Shown: piece by piece, positions 38,001 through 53,000 of the stretch
Layout: each line of letters begins with the position of its first letter
How positions within the stretch are numbered: position 1 is the first letter of the stretch
DNA from: Lamellibrachia columna
Taxonomy: Eukaryota > Annelida > Polychaeta > Sabellida > Siboglinidae
Length of the DNA: 64,000 nucleotides
Direction of reading: 5' to 3'
Assembly (NCBI GenBank): GCA_963662155.1
Contig: OY759274.1
Span: forward strand, 45,245,565 to 45,309,564
Notes under the pieces: generated by a model
Databases searched by the model: none
What the model was told of the DNA's origin: nothing
The model's input: the letters and a program-made list of their open reading frames with translations, nothing else
Translations under genes and position numbers: made by a program

Positions 38001-41000
38001 TCCCTGGTTGTCCAGGGAGGAGACTAGATAGTTCCCTGGTTGTCCAGTGAGGAGACTAGAGAGTTCCCTGGTTGTCCAGGGAGGAGACTAGAGAGTTCCC
38101 TGGTTGTCCAGTGAGGAGACTAGAGATTTCCCTGGTTGTCCAGGAGGAGACTAGAGAGTTCCCTGGTTGTCCAGTGAGGAGACTAGAGAGTTCCCTGGTT
38201 GTCCAGGGAGGAGACTAGAGAGTTCCCTGGTTGTCCAGTGAGGAGACTAGAGATTTCCCTGGTTGTCCAGGGAGGAGACTAGAGAGTTCCCTGGTTGTCC
38301 AGGGAGGTGACTAGAGAGTTCCCTGGTTGTCCAGTGAGGAGACTAGAGAATTCCCTGGTTGTCCAGGGAGGGGACTAGAGAGTTCTCTGGTTGTCCAGCG
38401 AGGAGACTAGAGTTCCATGGTTGTCGAGGGAGGTGACAAGAGAGCTCCCTGGTTGTCCAGTGAGGAGACTAGAGAGCTCCCTGGTTGTCTAGGGCAGTGA
38501 CTAGAGAGATCCCTGGTTGTCCAGGGAGGAGACTAGAGAGCTACCTGGTTGTAAAGGGAGCTGACTAGAGAGCTCCATGGTTGTCCGAGAAGGTGAGTAA
38601 AGAGCTACCTGGTTGTCCAGTGAGGAGACTAGAGAGCTCCCTGGTTGTCTAGGGCAGTGACTAGAGAGATCCCTGGTTGTCCAAGGAGGAGACTAGAGAA
38701 CTACCTGGTTGTAAAGGGAGCTGATTAGAGAGCTCCATGGTTGTCCGGGGAGGTGAGTAAATAGCTACCTGGTTGTCCAGTGAGGAGACTAGAGAGCTCC
38801 CTGGTTGTTCAGTGAGGAGACTAGAGAGCCCCCTGGTTGTTCAGTGAGGAGACTAGAGAGCTCCCTGGTTGTTCAGTGAGGAGACTGAAAGTTCCCAGGT
38901 TGTTCAGTGAGAAGACTAGAGAGCTCCTTGGTTGCCCAGAGAGGAGACTAGAGAGCTATCTCACCTGTGTGCTGTCGCACCTGGGCCAGCTGTGCCTGAC
39001 TCTGCTCTAGTCTTGCTGTCACACGTGGACATGAGAACGCATTCAACTGAAAACATAAATACAGCCATTCCATGCATATGAAGACATTCAAATCAAAGCA
39101 CATCAAACTAAGTAATTAATTTGATAATCTCATCTTGGGTCAACTGAATGTACATCTCCATTATAAGTAACTCAACTAAAAGAACACCAATACAAAGAAC
39201 ACCAATACAAAGAACACCAATACAAAGAACACCAATACAAAGAACACCAATACAAAGCAAACACATGTGAATCATGTACATATGTAGGTACATACGTTGC
39301 ACATCTTATTATAATCGAGCAAGTGTATGTTTGTATGTTTGTATGTTTGTATGTTTTGCTACTTGGTAGATGCATTGCATCTCAGGCGCCAAACTTTCAA
39401 AGGTTCATCTATGACCCCACGATTGTGTCGTCTGAGTTAAATTTTTCTAAAGTCACCCCACTAGTACCCTGTCTATGAACAATCAAATTACCCTTTGTAA
39501 TTATTATGTACAATTGTCTGCAACGCTACGCGAACAATTACATACAATTGTTTACAATGTCATTGTTTACAAGGTCTATACACAGTAGTATAACTGCCAA
39601 TATTACATCACAATTTTGAGAGTTGGAAAGAAGTCATGAAGACATTGACTGGCAGCACCAAGTACCAAGCACCAAGTACCAAGAATATATGGATATTTCT
39701 GTGATAATGTTGTGTCTCCTGAAATAGTGTAAACACAAACTACCAAGTTATCCCATGGGCATTTCTGCTAGTATGTATAATAATCCTTACAAGTTATTTT
39801 ACATGCATTCTGCATATTCCAACCAATAATTCTACTGGCCTGGTGAAACCTTTGACAATAATGTACAGCCAAGTATCAGTATCACTCAAAATATACAACA
39901 GATGCAGGCCTATCTGGACTGGAAACCTTTTACAATGTTTTGCCAGTACATGCAACTGCTTGGTGACGTGCCCGCACTCACGTTGTCACACAGATAGTTG
40001 ATGAGGACAGACAGCGCCTCCACGGCCACAGCACTCTGCTGCAGCTCAACGCGAGCATGGTTCAGCTGCTTCGTGCGAGCTTCACATAGAGCCTCCAGGT
40101 GGTGCACCTCGGGCGGCGTGTATGAGTTACTGAGGGAGTCCGTCACCAGGTCTGGCTGGTGTGCCCTCTTCAGGGGGGCGATGGCACTAGGCTTCGTCAC
40201 ACTGCTGCTACCACTGCGCCTCTGGTCTGAAGGATCAAAGAAGATCAGTTAAATAAAAGTAACCATACGTTAACTTCATGAAACATTCATACCATATGCA
40301 TCTTCGTACGAAGGTTATCAATTCATGAAATCTTTGTAGTACTTAGTCTATATTATAAAACAATTTGTGGCTGTGTTTGTACGTTTGTTTTATTTGTTTG
40401 TTCCCTAATATCGCTGTCAGCCATGGGGTTGGTTCGTACATTAAAAAAATTCCCCAGGGAGTGGGGATCTCACGAAATAACTTATGTGGATGCTTGATGT
40501 AAATTACGTAATTTCAAAAAAATACGTACAATTGTTCACAATGCTATGCATGTTTTTTTACGATTGTGCCAAATTAACTCTTCATGAAAGCAGCAGAGAT
40601 ACAAGTTTGCCTACACCAAGTATAACTGCTGCTGCAGTAGCAACACAAGAAGTTTGACTCTACCAAGTATAACTGCTGCAGGAGCAACACAGCAAATATG
40701 ACCCTACCAAGTATAACTGCTGCAGGAGCAACACAGCAAGTTTGACCCTACTAAGTATAACTGCTGCAGGAGTAACACAGCAAGTTTGACCCTACCAAGT
40801 ATAACTGCTGCAGTAGCAACACAAGAAGTTTGACTCTACCAAGTATAACTGCTGCAGGAGCAACACAGCAAATATGACCCTACCAAGTATAACTGCTGCA
40901 GGAGCAACACAGCAAGTTTGACCCTACCAAGTATAACTGCTGCAGGAGCAACACAGCAAGTTTGACCCTACTAAGTATAACTGCTGCAGGAGTAACACAG

Positions 41001-44000
41001 CAAGTTTGACTGTACCAAGTATAACTGCTGCAGGAGCAACACAGCAAATATGACCCTACCAAGTATAACTGCTGCAGGAGCAACACAGCAAGTTTGACCC
41101 TACTAAGTATAACTGCTGCTGCAGTAGCAACACAAGAAGTTTGACTCTACCAAGTATAACTGCTGCAGGAGCAACACAAGAAGTTTGACCCTACCAAGTA
41201 TAACTGCTGCTGCAGTAGCAACACAAGAAGTTTGACTCTACCAAGTATAACTGCTGCAGGAGTAACACAACAAGTTTGACCCTACCAAGTATAACTGCTG
41301 CAGGAGCAACACAGCAAATATGACCCTACCAAGTATAACTGCTGCAGGAGCAACACTGCAAGTTTGACCCTACTAAGTATAACTGCTGCAGGAGTAACAC
41401 AGCAAGTTTGACCCTACCAAGTATAACTGCTGCAGTAGCAACACAAGAAGTTTGACTCTACCAAGTATAACTGCTGCAGGAGCAACACAGCAAATATGAC
41501 CCTACCAAGTATAACTGCTGCAGGAGCAACACAGCAAGTTTGACCCTACCAAGTATAACTGCTGCAGGAGCAACACAGCAAGTTTGACCCTACCAAGTAT
41601 AACTGCTGCTGCAGTAGCAACACAAGAAGTTTGACTCTACCAAGTATAACTGCTGCAGGAGTAACACAACAAGTTTGACCCTACCAAGTATAACTGCTGC
41701 AGGAGCAACACATCAAATATGACCCTACCAAGTATAACTGCTGCAGGAGCAACACAGCAAGTTTGACCCTATTAAGTATAACTGCTGCAGGAGCAACACA
41801 GCAAGTTTGACCCTACCAAGTATAACTGCTGCAGTAGCTACACAAGAAGTTTGACTCTACCAAATATAACTGCTACAGGAGTAACACAACAAGTTTGACC
41901 CTACCAAGTATAACTGCTGCAGGAGCAACACAAGTTTGACCCTACCAAGTATAACTGCTGCAGGAGCAACACAACAAATTTGTCCCTACCAAGTATAACT
42001 GCTGCAGCAGTAACACAAAAGAGTTTGACCCTACCAAGTGTAACTGCTGCAGGAACAAAGCAAAAAGTTTGACCCTACCAAGAATAACTAATGCAGGAAC
42101 AACACAACAAATTTGTCCCTACCAAGTATAACTGCTGCAGCAGTAACACAAACAAGTTTGACCCTACCAAGTTTAACTGCTGCAGGAGCAACACAAGTTC
42201 GATCCTACCAAAAATTGTATATAAAATTACTGTTGCAGGAACAACACAACAAGTGATCTGCCCAGATAGAGTTACACAGGGTGTTGCTGTGCTGAGCTAT
42301 ATAGAGTTACACAGGGTGTTGCAGTGCTGAGCTATATAGAGTTACACAGGGTGTTGCAGTGCTGAGCTATATAGAGTTACACAGGGTGTTGCAGTGCTGA
42401 GCTATATAGAGTTACACAGGGTGTTGCAGTGCTGAGATATATAGAGTTACACAGGGTGTTGCAGTGCTGAGCTATATAGAGTTACACAGGGTGTTGCAGT
42501 GCTGAGATATATAGAGTTACACAGGGTGTTGCAGTGCTGAGCTATATAGAGTTACACAGGGTGTTGCAGTGCTGAGCTATATAGAGTTACACAGGGTGTT
42601 GCAGTGCTGAGATATATAGAGTTACACAGGGTGTTGCAGTGCTGAGCTATATAGAGTTACACAGGGTGTTGCAGTGCTGAGCTATATAGAGTTACACAGG
42701 GTGTTGCAGTGCTGAGCTATATAGAGTTACACAGGGTGTTGCAGTGCTGAGCTATATAGAGTTACACAGGGTGTTGCAGTGCTGAGCCATATAGAGTTAC
42801 ACAGGGTGTTGCAGTGCTGAGCTATATAGAGTTACACAGGGTGTTGCAGTGCTGAGCTATATAGAGTTACACAGGGTGTTGCAGTGCTGAGCTATATAGA
42901 GTTACACAGGGTGTTGCTGTGCTGAGCTATATAGAGTTACACAGGGTGTTGCTGATTACACTGGTGTGGCTGCCATCTGAGCTCAGATCTTGATTGTAAT
43001 CTGCCTATCATTACTCAGTAATGTAGTGCCTCAGAATTATCACACTGTACTCTGTACAACATGGACAATAACTGGGCATGCTAGGTTTGCATGGCTTCAT
43101 ATATGATGTGGTGGTTTAGTTTCAGCCACATATTCAAGAGTTACATTTTGACATAACAAGATTGTCATCTGTAGAAGAAAGCTCCAGTTGATATGTATAA
43201 GGTACAGTAGGAAGTCAGTGGTTTATCCAGAGTGTTTATGTGTGACAGATGTTTGTTTACTCTTTTTTTAACATACTTACATTTCTCACATTTAGTACTT
43301 ACACAGTGAGTGTTTCCTCAGGGGATAACCCTACATCATTTGTTATAAAAGATTACATTCTGATCTAAACAACTCTCTAGCTCTACAACCTATTTTGTAA
43401 TATCATTCAATGAATGTTAAGCAGAACTAAAAACTTCACAAACTCCAACGTGACAAATAATATGTTGTAAATATTTCCATAAATTAACCAAAAATGGCAT
43501 ATAACATTAAGTAAATCTGCATCTATCAAAAGGCATACATGAATACTGCAGTCAGTTCTTTCTGTCCATGGTTTTGTCCGTCCATCCAACCTTACCATAA
43601 CTCACCAAATTTAACACATATTCATCCTTGGCTTGGAGAAGTTAGCATTTAGCTATGGTTGAAGAGACTGTTTATGTACAAGCAGTGATAGTTATATCAA
43701 TGCTTGTACATAACTGTGGCACTACACGGTGGGTCGAAAACGACCCCCAACTCAAGAGAGGCACACGTAGTGGAAAGACCAAGAACCACACAAGTGCCTC
43801 ACAGGTTGCAAGTCACACAGAAAGTGTGGAGGTATGGAGGAAATGTGCAACCACCGTACACTGAGAATATGGCCAGAGTAAATGAGTAATATGTGCAGTA
43901 GTTTATTAGTGATGACAAAGCAACAGTCTATAACAGCATAAACCCTCATGGCTTGAATAAGCACCACCCTCTGGCACAGTGTTCTGCTACCAACAGCGGC

Positions 44001-47000
44001 CAGTTGTTTTATATGTGAGGGAAATGTTGGTTGTCATGTGAGAATATTATATTTATTTATTGTAGTGTGTCATTGTCACACTTCATAACCATATATGGCC
44101 ATCTGAATTCCAATATTATTCTTAGTCTGCTTACTTGTATTTTTCTGGGGCACTCTGCTCAGGTGCAGTTTAGTTAATCTATGCTACACTATCAGTTGAT
44201 TTCTGTGCCTGATAAGCTGGACATACCCCTGGGCTATATTTATATCTTGGTTTTACCTATCCAGTATCCACTACAGCATGCCAGCTCATTTGGGCAAATT
44301 TGTTATTTAGTTTTGGTGAAATCATCAGACAAACTATTCAATTATTTCTGACTGGATATAGTCAAAATTGGGCGAAAAAATAGCACATGTGGTGTATCTG
44401 TATGTGTATGTCCTATGTCCTATAGTAGGAGGCTACTCCACTTTCACAAGTTACCCAATTTAACAATCAACATCAATTCTTTCAATGTTATCAAAAGTAC
44501 ACAATCTTTATTAAACAGACTGCACACATTAATTAAACTATTCACATATGGGACTACAAGAACGCCAATGAACCTGACTGAACACATCAGCTGAAACTTA
44601 CCAACCAGTATATGATAACTAACATTACATCAGTAGTCAGTTTGATTCTTTCGTGAAAATGTTCATCAAGTTGGTAGATAATAATGAAATAATGATTTTC
44701 TTCTAATCACAACTAGTGAGATTTACTTACTCAACGTTGAGTAAGTAAATCTCAATAGTTGTGATTAGAAGAAAATCTTTACTTCATTAGTTTGACTCCT
44801 GTGTTGCAGTCATTCCATTTTTTAATAGGCTATTGAGTTGCAACTGTAGCCAAGTCATAATCAGGTCATGGTACATAGCCAGCATAACCAAAATGATTAT
44901 GTCACTAATGATTATGACAATAATGGAATTGAACCGTGACTGTAACCAACATGTCTAAAACAAAACTGACAAATATATCAGAACAGGCTACATATAGATG
45001 ATAAATTGTTGGATTGTCGATAAGCCAATGGCTTCCTTGGAATTTTAGCTTTGGATAGCAGCATTGTTAAAATGATGAGTCATGTTACATATCATGATCA
45101 TGACCAAAATGGTCAGGTTATGATCATAGAGGTCATGACCATAAACAAAATTATGAACATATCACGAGCCAAGAGTTGAAGAGCATTTGTTATGAAAATG
45201 ATCACTAATGGGTTTTTGCTTCGGATGGCAATCTTGTTAAATCTTGTAAAAAGATGCAAGAGACTCACCCACAGCCGGCGTGAACGGCGCAAGTAGATAG
45301 TGCTGCATAAATCTGTCACAAGTGTCACCAACATTCGCCTTAAGTTGACGATATCCCCCCTTCCATGGCATATAGGATGACCACAGTGCCATCTGTGACC
45401 CAATATCCACCAACATCGAAGAGAAGCAGAATGAGGAAAGAAGTGAAGTCAATGGCAGCACTACTCGGACATCACGAATCCAGCATCAAGTCAACGTTGC
45501 ACAACTTAAATGTCCTGCTGTCTCCTAAATCCTCAATGACTTGTAGAAGCAATGCCACACATTAGATCACTCTCAGTCAGCCCTGTGTTCAGTTTGAACA
45601 TGTACCTACACACTGACTGAGTACAGGGAACCTGGAGTATACATTGCCACAGGGACCACAGATCTGTAGATACCTACACTGCCCTGTCATTCACTGTGGT
45701 CACTTAAGTGTGACGGTCTCTCAATGGTCATTCCTCTCTAGTACAAGAGGTCAACTGCACTACACCACTGACATCAGGACCATATACAAGGACTTCATTC
45801 ATGAAAAAGAACCCCTCACGCTCAGATGGGTTGAACTAAGTTACTACCCTTAAAGCAATATTTCAATATTGATTTCAATAAACTGGACACTGATGCTTTT
45901 TGATGCATCAAACATGCCAAATCTACAGCATCAACAAAATCTGACTCAAGGTAGTTTATCTTTCCTTTTTTTGTACCTAAATGACTTACTATAATATTAT
46001 TACCTAGATACACATCAACTGCTGTTATTGCACTGATGCTTTATTCTGACAGTTTGTTACATTCTAAAGAACTCACAACATTCCACCTGTCTCTAAAAAC
46101 ATGTCAAATATGTTGGCCTAACACCTTTACAACCAAGAGGTTCATCTGATAACATAAATGGAATGTATCAATATCCTCATCAGACCATGTAAACATGCTG
46201 GCTAAGACACTAAGACATGTTGTCGCATGAATGACATCACCATGTACACATACTGACTGAATGACATCATCAAACCATGTAGACTTGTTGGCTAGACCTG
46301 TCAGAATGGAAAAGAAATGAAGACTAAGGGGTTACCCAAGGGAAGAACTGAAGGCTAAAGGGTTGAAGGTCACGACGTTGTCTTTGACAACATATGAAGG
46401 TCATGAGGTTGTCCTGGATGACAAATGAAGGCCATGAGGTTGTCCTGGATAATAAATGAAAGCCATGATGTTGTCCTGGATGACAACTGAAAGCCATGAT
46501 GTTGTCCTGGATGACAACTGAAAGCCATGATGTTGTCCTGGATGACAACTGAAAGCCATGATGTTGTCCTGGATGACAACTGAAAGCCATGATGTTGTCC
46601 TGGATGACAACTGAAAGCCAAGGGTAGCCCTGATGAATAACTAAGGGCTAAGGAATGGGCCTGTAGCATGTAAAAGTAAATAAAGCCCTAGATATAGTGC
46701 ATAAACCTGGATACAAAATGAAGGCTAAGATATTGCAAATGTGAATGGGTTGTCCTGGTGATGTAATGAAAGCCAATGGGCTGGGCTGCTTTGGGAATAA
46801 CTTAAAAGCCAATTGAAGACCTAAAGCCAATGGATTTGGACTACCCAGGAGAAGATTAGCCCAACGGGTTGCCCTGTTGAAGAAATAAACTGGGGTCCAG
46901 GAGAGAGCCATTTCAACTGGAATGACTTTGTGCATGCTGTACGATGTCTGATGTGGAACGTGAAGGAGAAACTACATCTCAACAAACCTGACTTACTTGC

Positions 47001-50000
47001 CTTTGTTATGTGTCTCCAACATCTGTGACTCCAGAGCTGTGACAGTCTCAGCTTCAGATCACCGAGTGGGACACCGTGGTAGTGAAGGTACATCACTGGA
47101 TCACATTCTGTGTGTGCTCACAACATGTGCCAGTCTTGGCCAAGAATCCTTGTAATACCAGTCACAGAAAATGACTGATTACTAAGTGGAAACAGACAGT
47201 CCACTCAACCACAGGGGTTGGACCACTGCTCTGTGAGCCCTCTTCTTGTGCAAGACATCCATAGATTGTATGAAACTGATCCTGTGTATGTACACTCAGA
47301 TCTGAGTCACGATGTGCCACATTCCATCACAATAAACCATCATTGAAACAAAACAGCACTACAAGCGTCACAACAGGGAGCCAATGATTGGTAACAGTTA
47401 GCCAACAACTGGCTAGATGAGCCTATCAGTATCAGCAAGAGGCAGGGTCAGAGAACTGATCTGCCAACTTCATCTTGGGGTCATCACAACATGTTTCTGA
47501 ACCCAACTTATCAGACATAGGCAGCTCTCAGCCACATAAACCCTACTTTAATAATAAAAACCCAAAAATCTGGTTTCTAAATTATACAAATCAGGGAAAA
47601 GTCCACTAATGTAGTCGCAAAACAATAGCTATGCTAGGTTCATTTGGGTTATTTTGTGGATAAACAATCACCCAATCTACCACCCCCTGCTGGTAATGGG
47701 CTTGCCCAAAACATCAGCACACACACATGGATGATGTATTATGAAAACAATGAGTTTCTACAGCAAACACCCTGCCAGCCAACGCTGCCACATTCCAGGC
47801 AAATGTTGAGGTGTGTGGCAGGGCAAGTACTTGAGTACATTCTGGGTGATGATAACAACTGTCAGTCTGTCACGACTGTCAGGTTACAACTGTTGCCCAT
47901 AAGTCTGCCTGGTCATCCATTAGCCCCATCCACTGAACTAAGACAGACAAAGCCACACCGCTAGTCTTAGATCACACACACGTACATACAGCCACTGAAC
48001 TAAGACAGACAAAGCCACACCACTAGTCTTAGATCACACACACGTACATACAGCCACTGAACTAAGACAGACAAAGCCACACCACTAGTCTTAGATCACA
48101 CACACGTACATACAGCCACTGAACTAAGACAGACAAAGCCACACCACTAGTCTTAGATCACACACACGTACATACAGACATACATCCACTGAACTAAGAC
48201 AGACAAAGCCACACCGCTAGTCTTAGATCACACACACGTACATACAGCCACTGAACTAAGACAGACAAAGCCACACCACTAGTCTTAGATCACACACACG
48301 TACATACAGACATACATCCACTGAACTAAGACAGACAAAGCCACACCGCTAGTCTTAGATCACACACACGCACATACAGACATACATCCACTGAACTAAG
48401 ACAGACAAAGCCACACCGCTAGTCTTAGATCACACACACACACGTACATACAGACATACATATTATACATACATCACACTGGGTGGCCAGAGCCACAGCA
48501 TCCATGAGCCCTGTCCATAGAGGTTAGTTGTTTACAAGGGATGTTCACCACACACATTGTTTAGATATATAGCAAATCAACCATAACAAATAATGTCATA
48601 CATCATTTACAATTTAGCTATGGTAGATTCATTTGGGATTATTCTGTTCTGTGGATAAAATATCAACCAATCACACACACTGGAACATTCATATCACAAA
48701 TATTTCAGAAGGTATAAAAAACGACTAAACACAACGTACTAACAAAGATATGTTTTAGATTACATTAAGATACCTTATCAAAATTTCTTGAAAAGATTTC
48801 TTTCAATTCTTGTTGGTATTTCATATGTACATATATGCTTCTAACTATTAAGGAATGCCAGCAGAATAAATTTTTTTATATACTCAACTCAGAAAAGGAA
48901 TACTTTCGCAGCATTAAGCATACAAAACATGTAAATAGTTTGATAGAATGTGAAAAAAATCTTTACTATTTGTATACTTAAATTACTTCATGATATTATT
49001 TCTTGATCATGTAGATAACTGCTGGTATTGTTCTGATTAGGTTTGTGGTATTTTGAAGCATACAACATTCAAAATCAGCTGTCCAAAAGATATGCCAAAT
49101 ATTTAATTAACACTTAGCTTTATACTATCTCAAGTCATTTTATATTTGTCCACAGCTTAGCAAACATTAGCAGAGCAAACAAACAAGGTTGTGGCCTTCC
49201 TACAGCAATGGTGTGTCTACGTGGGGAATATTGTAGGTGGGAATGCCATGGCATTTGTTTAATTAGTGTTACACATTCTTACATTTAGGAATGAGATATC
49301 AGACTATAGCAGCAGTTAGAAAAAATGTGGAAGCTGTTAAACCAGAATGCAATATATGCTTTGTGTTCCTGATCCCACGTAGACCTGATCCCATGTAGAC
49401 CTGATCCCATGTAGACCTGATCCCATGTAGACCACTACACAAGGAAGCTTTCTACATGAAACTTATTATTTACAACCTAGAAGAAACTAGCAGATTAGCC
49501 AGGCCAACTTTGGTCAAGGATATGCTGTAGAGATTATGATTTGGCATCAGATGAGTTATCAAGAAAGCAATGTAAACAAATGTGTTGGTAAACAAACATA
49601 TGGTTAAACACAACTTGCATGTGGACATGACTAAATCAAACAAACGAAAGGGATTAAGACAGCTAACATCCGTGTTAAAACCGGAAGAGTATCTTTCATA
49701 GATAAACATGAATCATACAATACCTAGGTAGTAATTGACTGTGATGTACCGTGTGCCAGCTCTTTAGAAATGATGAATATGGCAGATTATGAATATAATG
49801 TTCAGTTGGCATATTTATTACTCGCTACATAAAAAGTGTAATACTGCACGTCTCTGCAGAGAAACCCAAGATTGTACAATTTTGTCAACTTTCTAAGAAA
49901 TACTACAAAACCTAACTACATTTGTGTACATCTGTGTGTGTGCATGCATGCGTGTGTGCGTGCGTGCGTGCATGCATGCATAATTATATTAAGATGAAAA

Positions 50001-53000
50001 CAAATGCATCAATTTTGTCTGATGTAAAATGGTCATTATTGTGCCTGTTTAACTTAATAAAGATTCTCTATCATTGTCTAGAGTTCTGCATGGAGCATGC
50101 ATGGAGTTTAAGAATTACCAGGAACAATTCCTGATGTCATTAGGTAATTGAGCACAAGTGTGCATATTGTGCAGAAAAGGTAATTAATTACTGTACTAAT
50201 GATTAAGGGTAGTAAATATCCACCAAATAACCTGTGGACCGGGATAAATATTTCACATAGGTGTAAAAATAATCCAATGTTTAAATTAAATTAATATGTC
50301 ACAATGTCTCTGGAACAATCTACCCCATGCCAACATTAATCACCATTCTCTAAGTCAACCTAATAATACCCTAACATTCTGCACCATGACTTTGGTAATG
50401 CTATCTGGCTGGCCACATTTAATCATTCGGTGTGTGTAGAACCCAGACGAACCCAACCACAGCGGCTGAGTAATTGAGCAGAAATAACCATCTCTCGGGC
50501 TCAACAGACTGTACAGTGTACGCGGACTACTTGCACATGTAGGTCAAGAACTCATGAAAAAAACCAGCTCTGGGCAGTAACATCTACCTATGCCTCTGGC
50601 ATCAGTCATGCAGTGTGCTCCCCTCTTTACCATGGCAACTACCCGATTTAGCCAATGACTGCCACTTGAACGTGTGATAGCGTGACATCTAGTCTCATGA
50701 CATCTAGGCTCATGGATGAAAAGTTTTAATGATAGAAAATTGAATGCGTCATTAAGTCATGAAAATAATAATGATGGGTGTGGCGCTAAAGAGAACAACA
50801 CAAGTTGAAACATCAGCACAGTGAAGTCAATGTGAAGTTGGCTGATGTGACATACTGACTTTTCACAGTTAACCATTTTCAAATGTATGGAATTAACCAG
50901 TTACATGTACAAAAGATCAGCCAAAAGCTATTTAAATGCTGCGGTCATGTAATATTCCCAACCAAAATTTGTTGGCCAAATCTGATGGAGAATATAAAAC
51001 TTTAATTTCATCAGAGTTCTTAAACTGTGAATTATGCTCATGAAGCAAATTACAGAATATTAACCAAATGGTTATTATAATTATCTAAGGCAGTAATTAT
51101 TTACAGTTAAATTATAATATACTTATATTTCACGATTAAAATGAAGAGATTAAATTTGTAGCTTTACATATTTTATTGCCCTACAATTTTTTTTTCTTCT
51201 TGAGAATGACATGCTTAGTGATGTTTCAGTTGACATGTCAATAAATGAGTCTAAACTGACATGTCTATTTTGACTGACATTCTAGATGACACAACAGTTG
51301 ACATGTGTATACATAATACACAAGAGTCATGTCTAGACTGATCTGCTAGATGACACTGTAGTTGACATGTCTATACATAAGACACAAGTCAGTGGCATGT
51401 CAATCTTGACCTGCTAGATGACACTGTAGTTAACATGTCTATACATAAGACACAAGTCAGTGGCATGTCAATCTTGACCTGCTAGATGACACTGTAATTA
51501 ACATATCTACACATAAGACACAAGTGGCATGTCAATCTTGACCTGCTAGATGACACTGTGGTTGACATGTCTATACATAAGACACAAGTCAGTGGCATGT
51601 CAACCTTGACCTGCTAGATGACACTGTGGTTGACATGTATATACATAAGGCACACGTGACATGTCAACATTGACCAACTAGATGACTCTGTAATTGACAT
51701 GTCTATACATCAGATGCAAGTGATATGTCAACCTTGCCTTGCTAGATGACCCTGTAATTGACATGTCTACATATATATATATCTTGACCTGTTAGATAAC
51801 ACTAGAGTTGACACACAAGACACAGTGACTCGTACCTGCGAGGTTCTTCATGGTGAGATGTCTACGTAGCATCTCCTTGCGTAGATACAGCACAAGCATG
51901 AGCATGGAGCGCGAGAGCATGAAGACGGGGAGAACAGACAGAGAGTAGGGAGAAGAAGGAAGACACAGGGATGAGAAGGGATGAAAAGGGGATGAGAAGG
52001 GATGAAGGCACAGAGATGGGTCAGAAGGACGAGGGATGAAAATGGATGAAGGAGCAGGGATGAGAAAAAAGAAAGAGGAATGAGAAGGGATGAAAGAGCA
52101 GGGATGAGGAAGAAAGAGGGATGTGAAGGGATGAAGGAGAAGGATGTGAAGAACACAACAAGGGAAGACAGCCCACTACAGATGCTGTGGTAGACTGAAC
52201 CTGTGTCTGTTGTTGCTGCTCACTGAGATTATTGTCTACTTCCCTGTGTCTTGCACACTTCCTCTGGTTCGGCTGGCTCCGTATCCAAGCTCCAACAATC
52301 CCTCTTACTTACTATATATAGTACAACCTAACACAAATCACAGAAACTTCTCCAGTTTCCTTGCAAATACTTTTGACAAAAATAAACATGTTCCAATGTC
52401 GCACAAGTTGTCTTTCGCACACACAATAAGACATGACCTGTCAAGCACTGCAGATTTGTTTGTGCCGCAACATGCCGCGGTGTGCCTATTGTATCAACCC
52501 ACACAGCCCTGCTTCCTACACCTGCTCTATCCAAGCCGTACCGTGCCGAGTCACACCCCTAGGACTGTTCCCAGCTGGGACTGCCTTGAGGTGCACATTC
52601 CCCGGACTTCCTGGCTGCTCATGCACAAGCTGCATGTTAGCTTCATAGGAAGGACTTAGGGTCAAATTACATTATATCAATTCCAATTATTATCAATTTC
52701 AATTACCAATTACACATACCAATTCCAATTCCACCAAAAAATATTAATTCCAATTCCAAAAAACCAATTCCAAATCGAAATACCACTATGCGAACAAAGC
52801 AACCACAGACATATTCAATGCCTAAAAATAACATATTTTAGAGCAGCTTTATTTAATTTCTGCCTATTATGGTACATAATGGCAAGCAAAATATTATATA
52901 TACAACATATTATAATTCATTGATTATTTGTAGCAAATAATTTGAGTTAAAAAGTTACATGCAATTGAAAAAGTTATTGAAAAGTAAATGAAAATACCTA

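Noticed and set aside
52210..52659. 149-codon plus-strand ORF as a gene
   Set aside because: No recognised motif or splice signals, and it lies antisense within an intron/promoter region of the MTUS-like gene.
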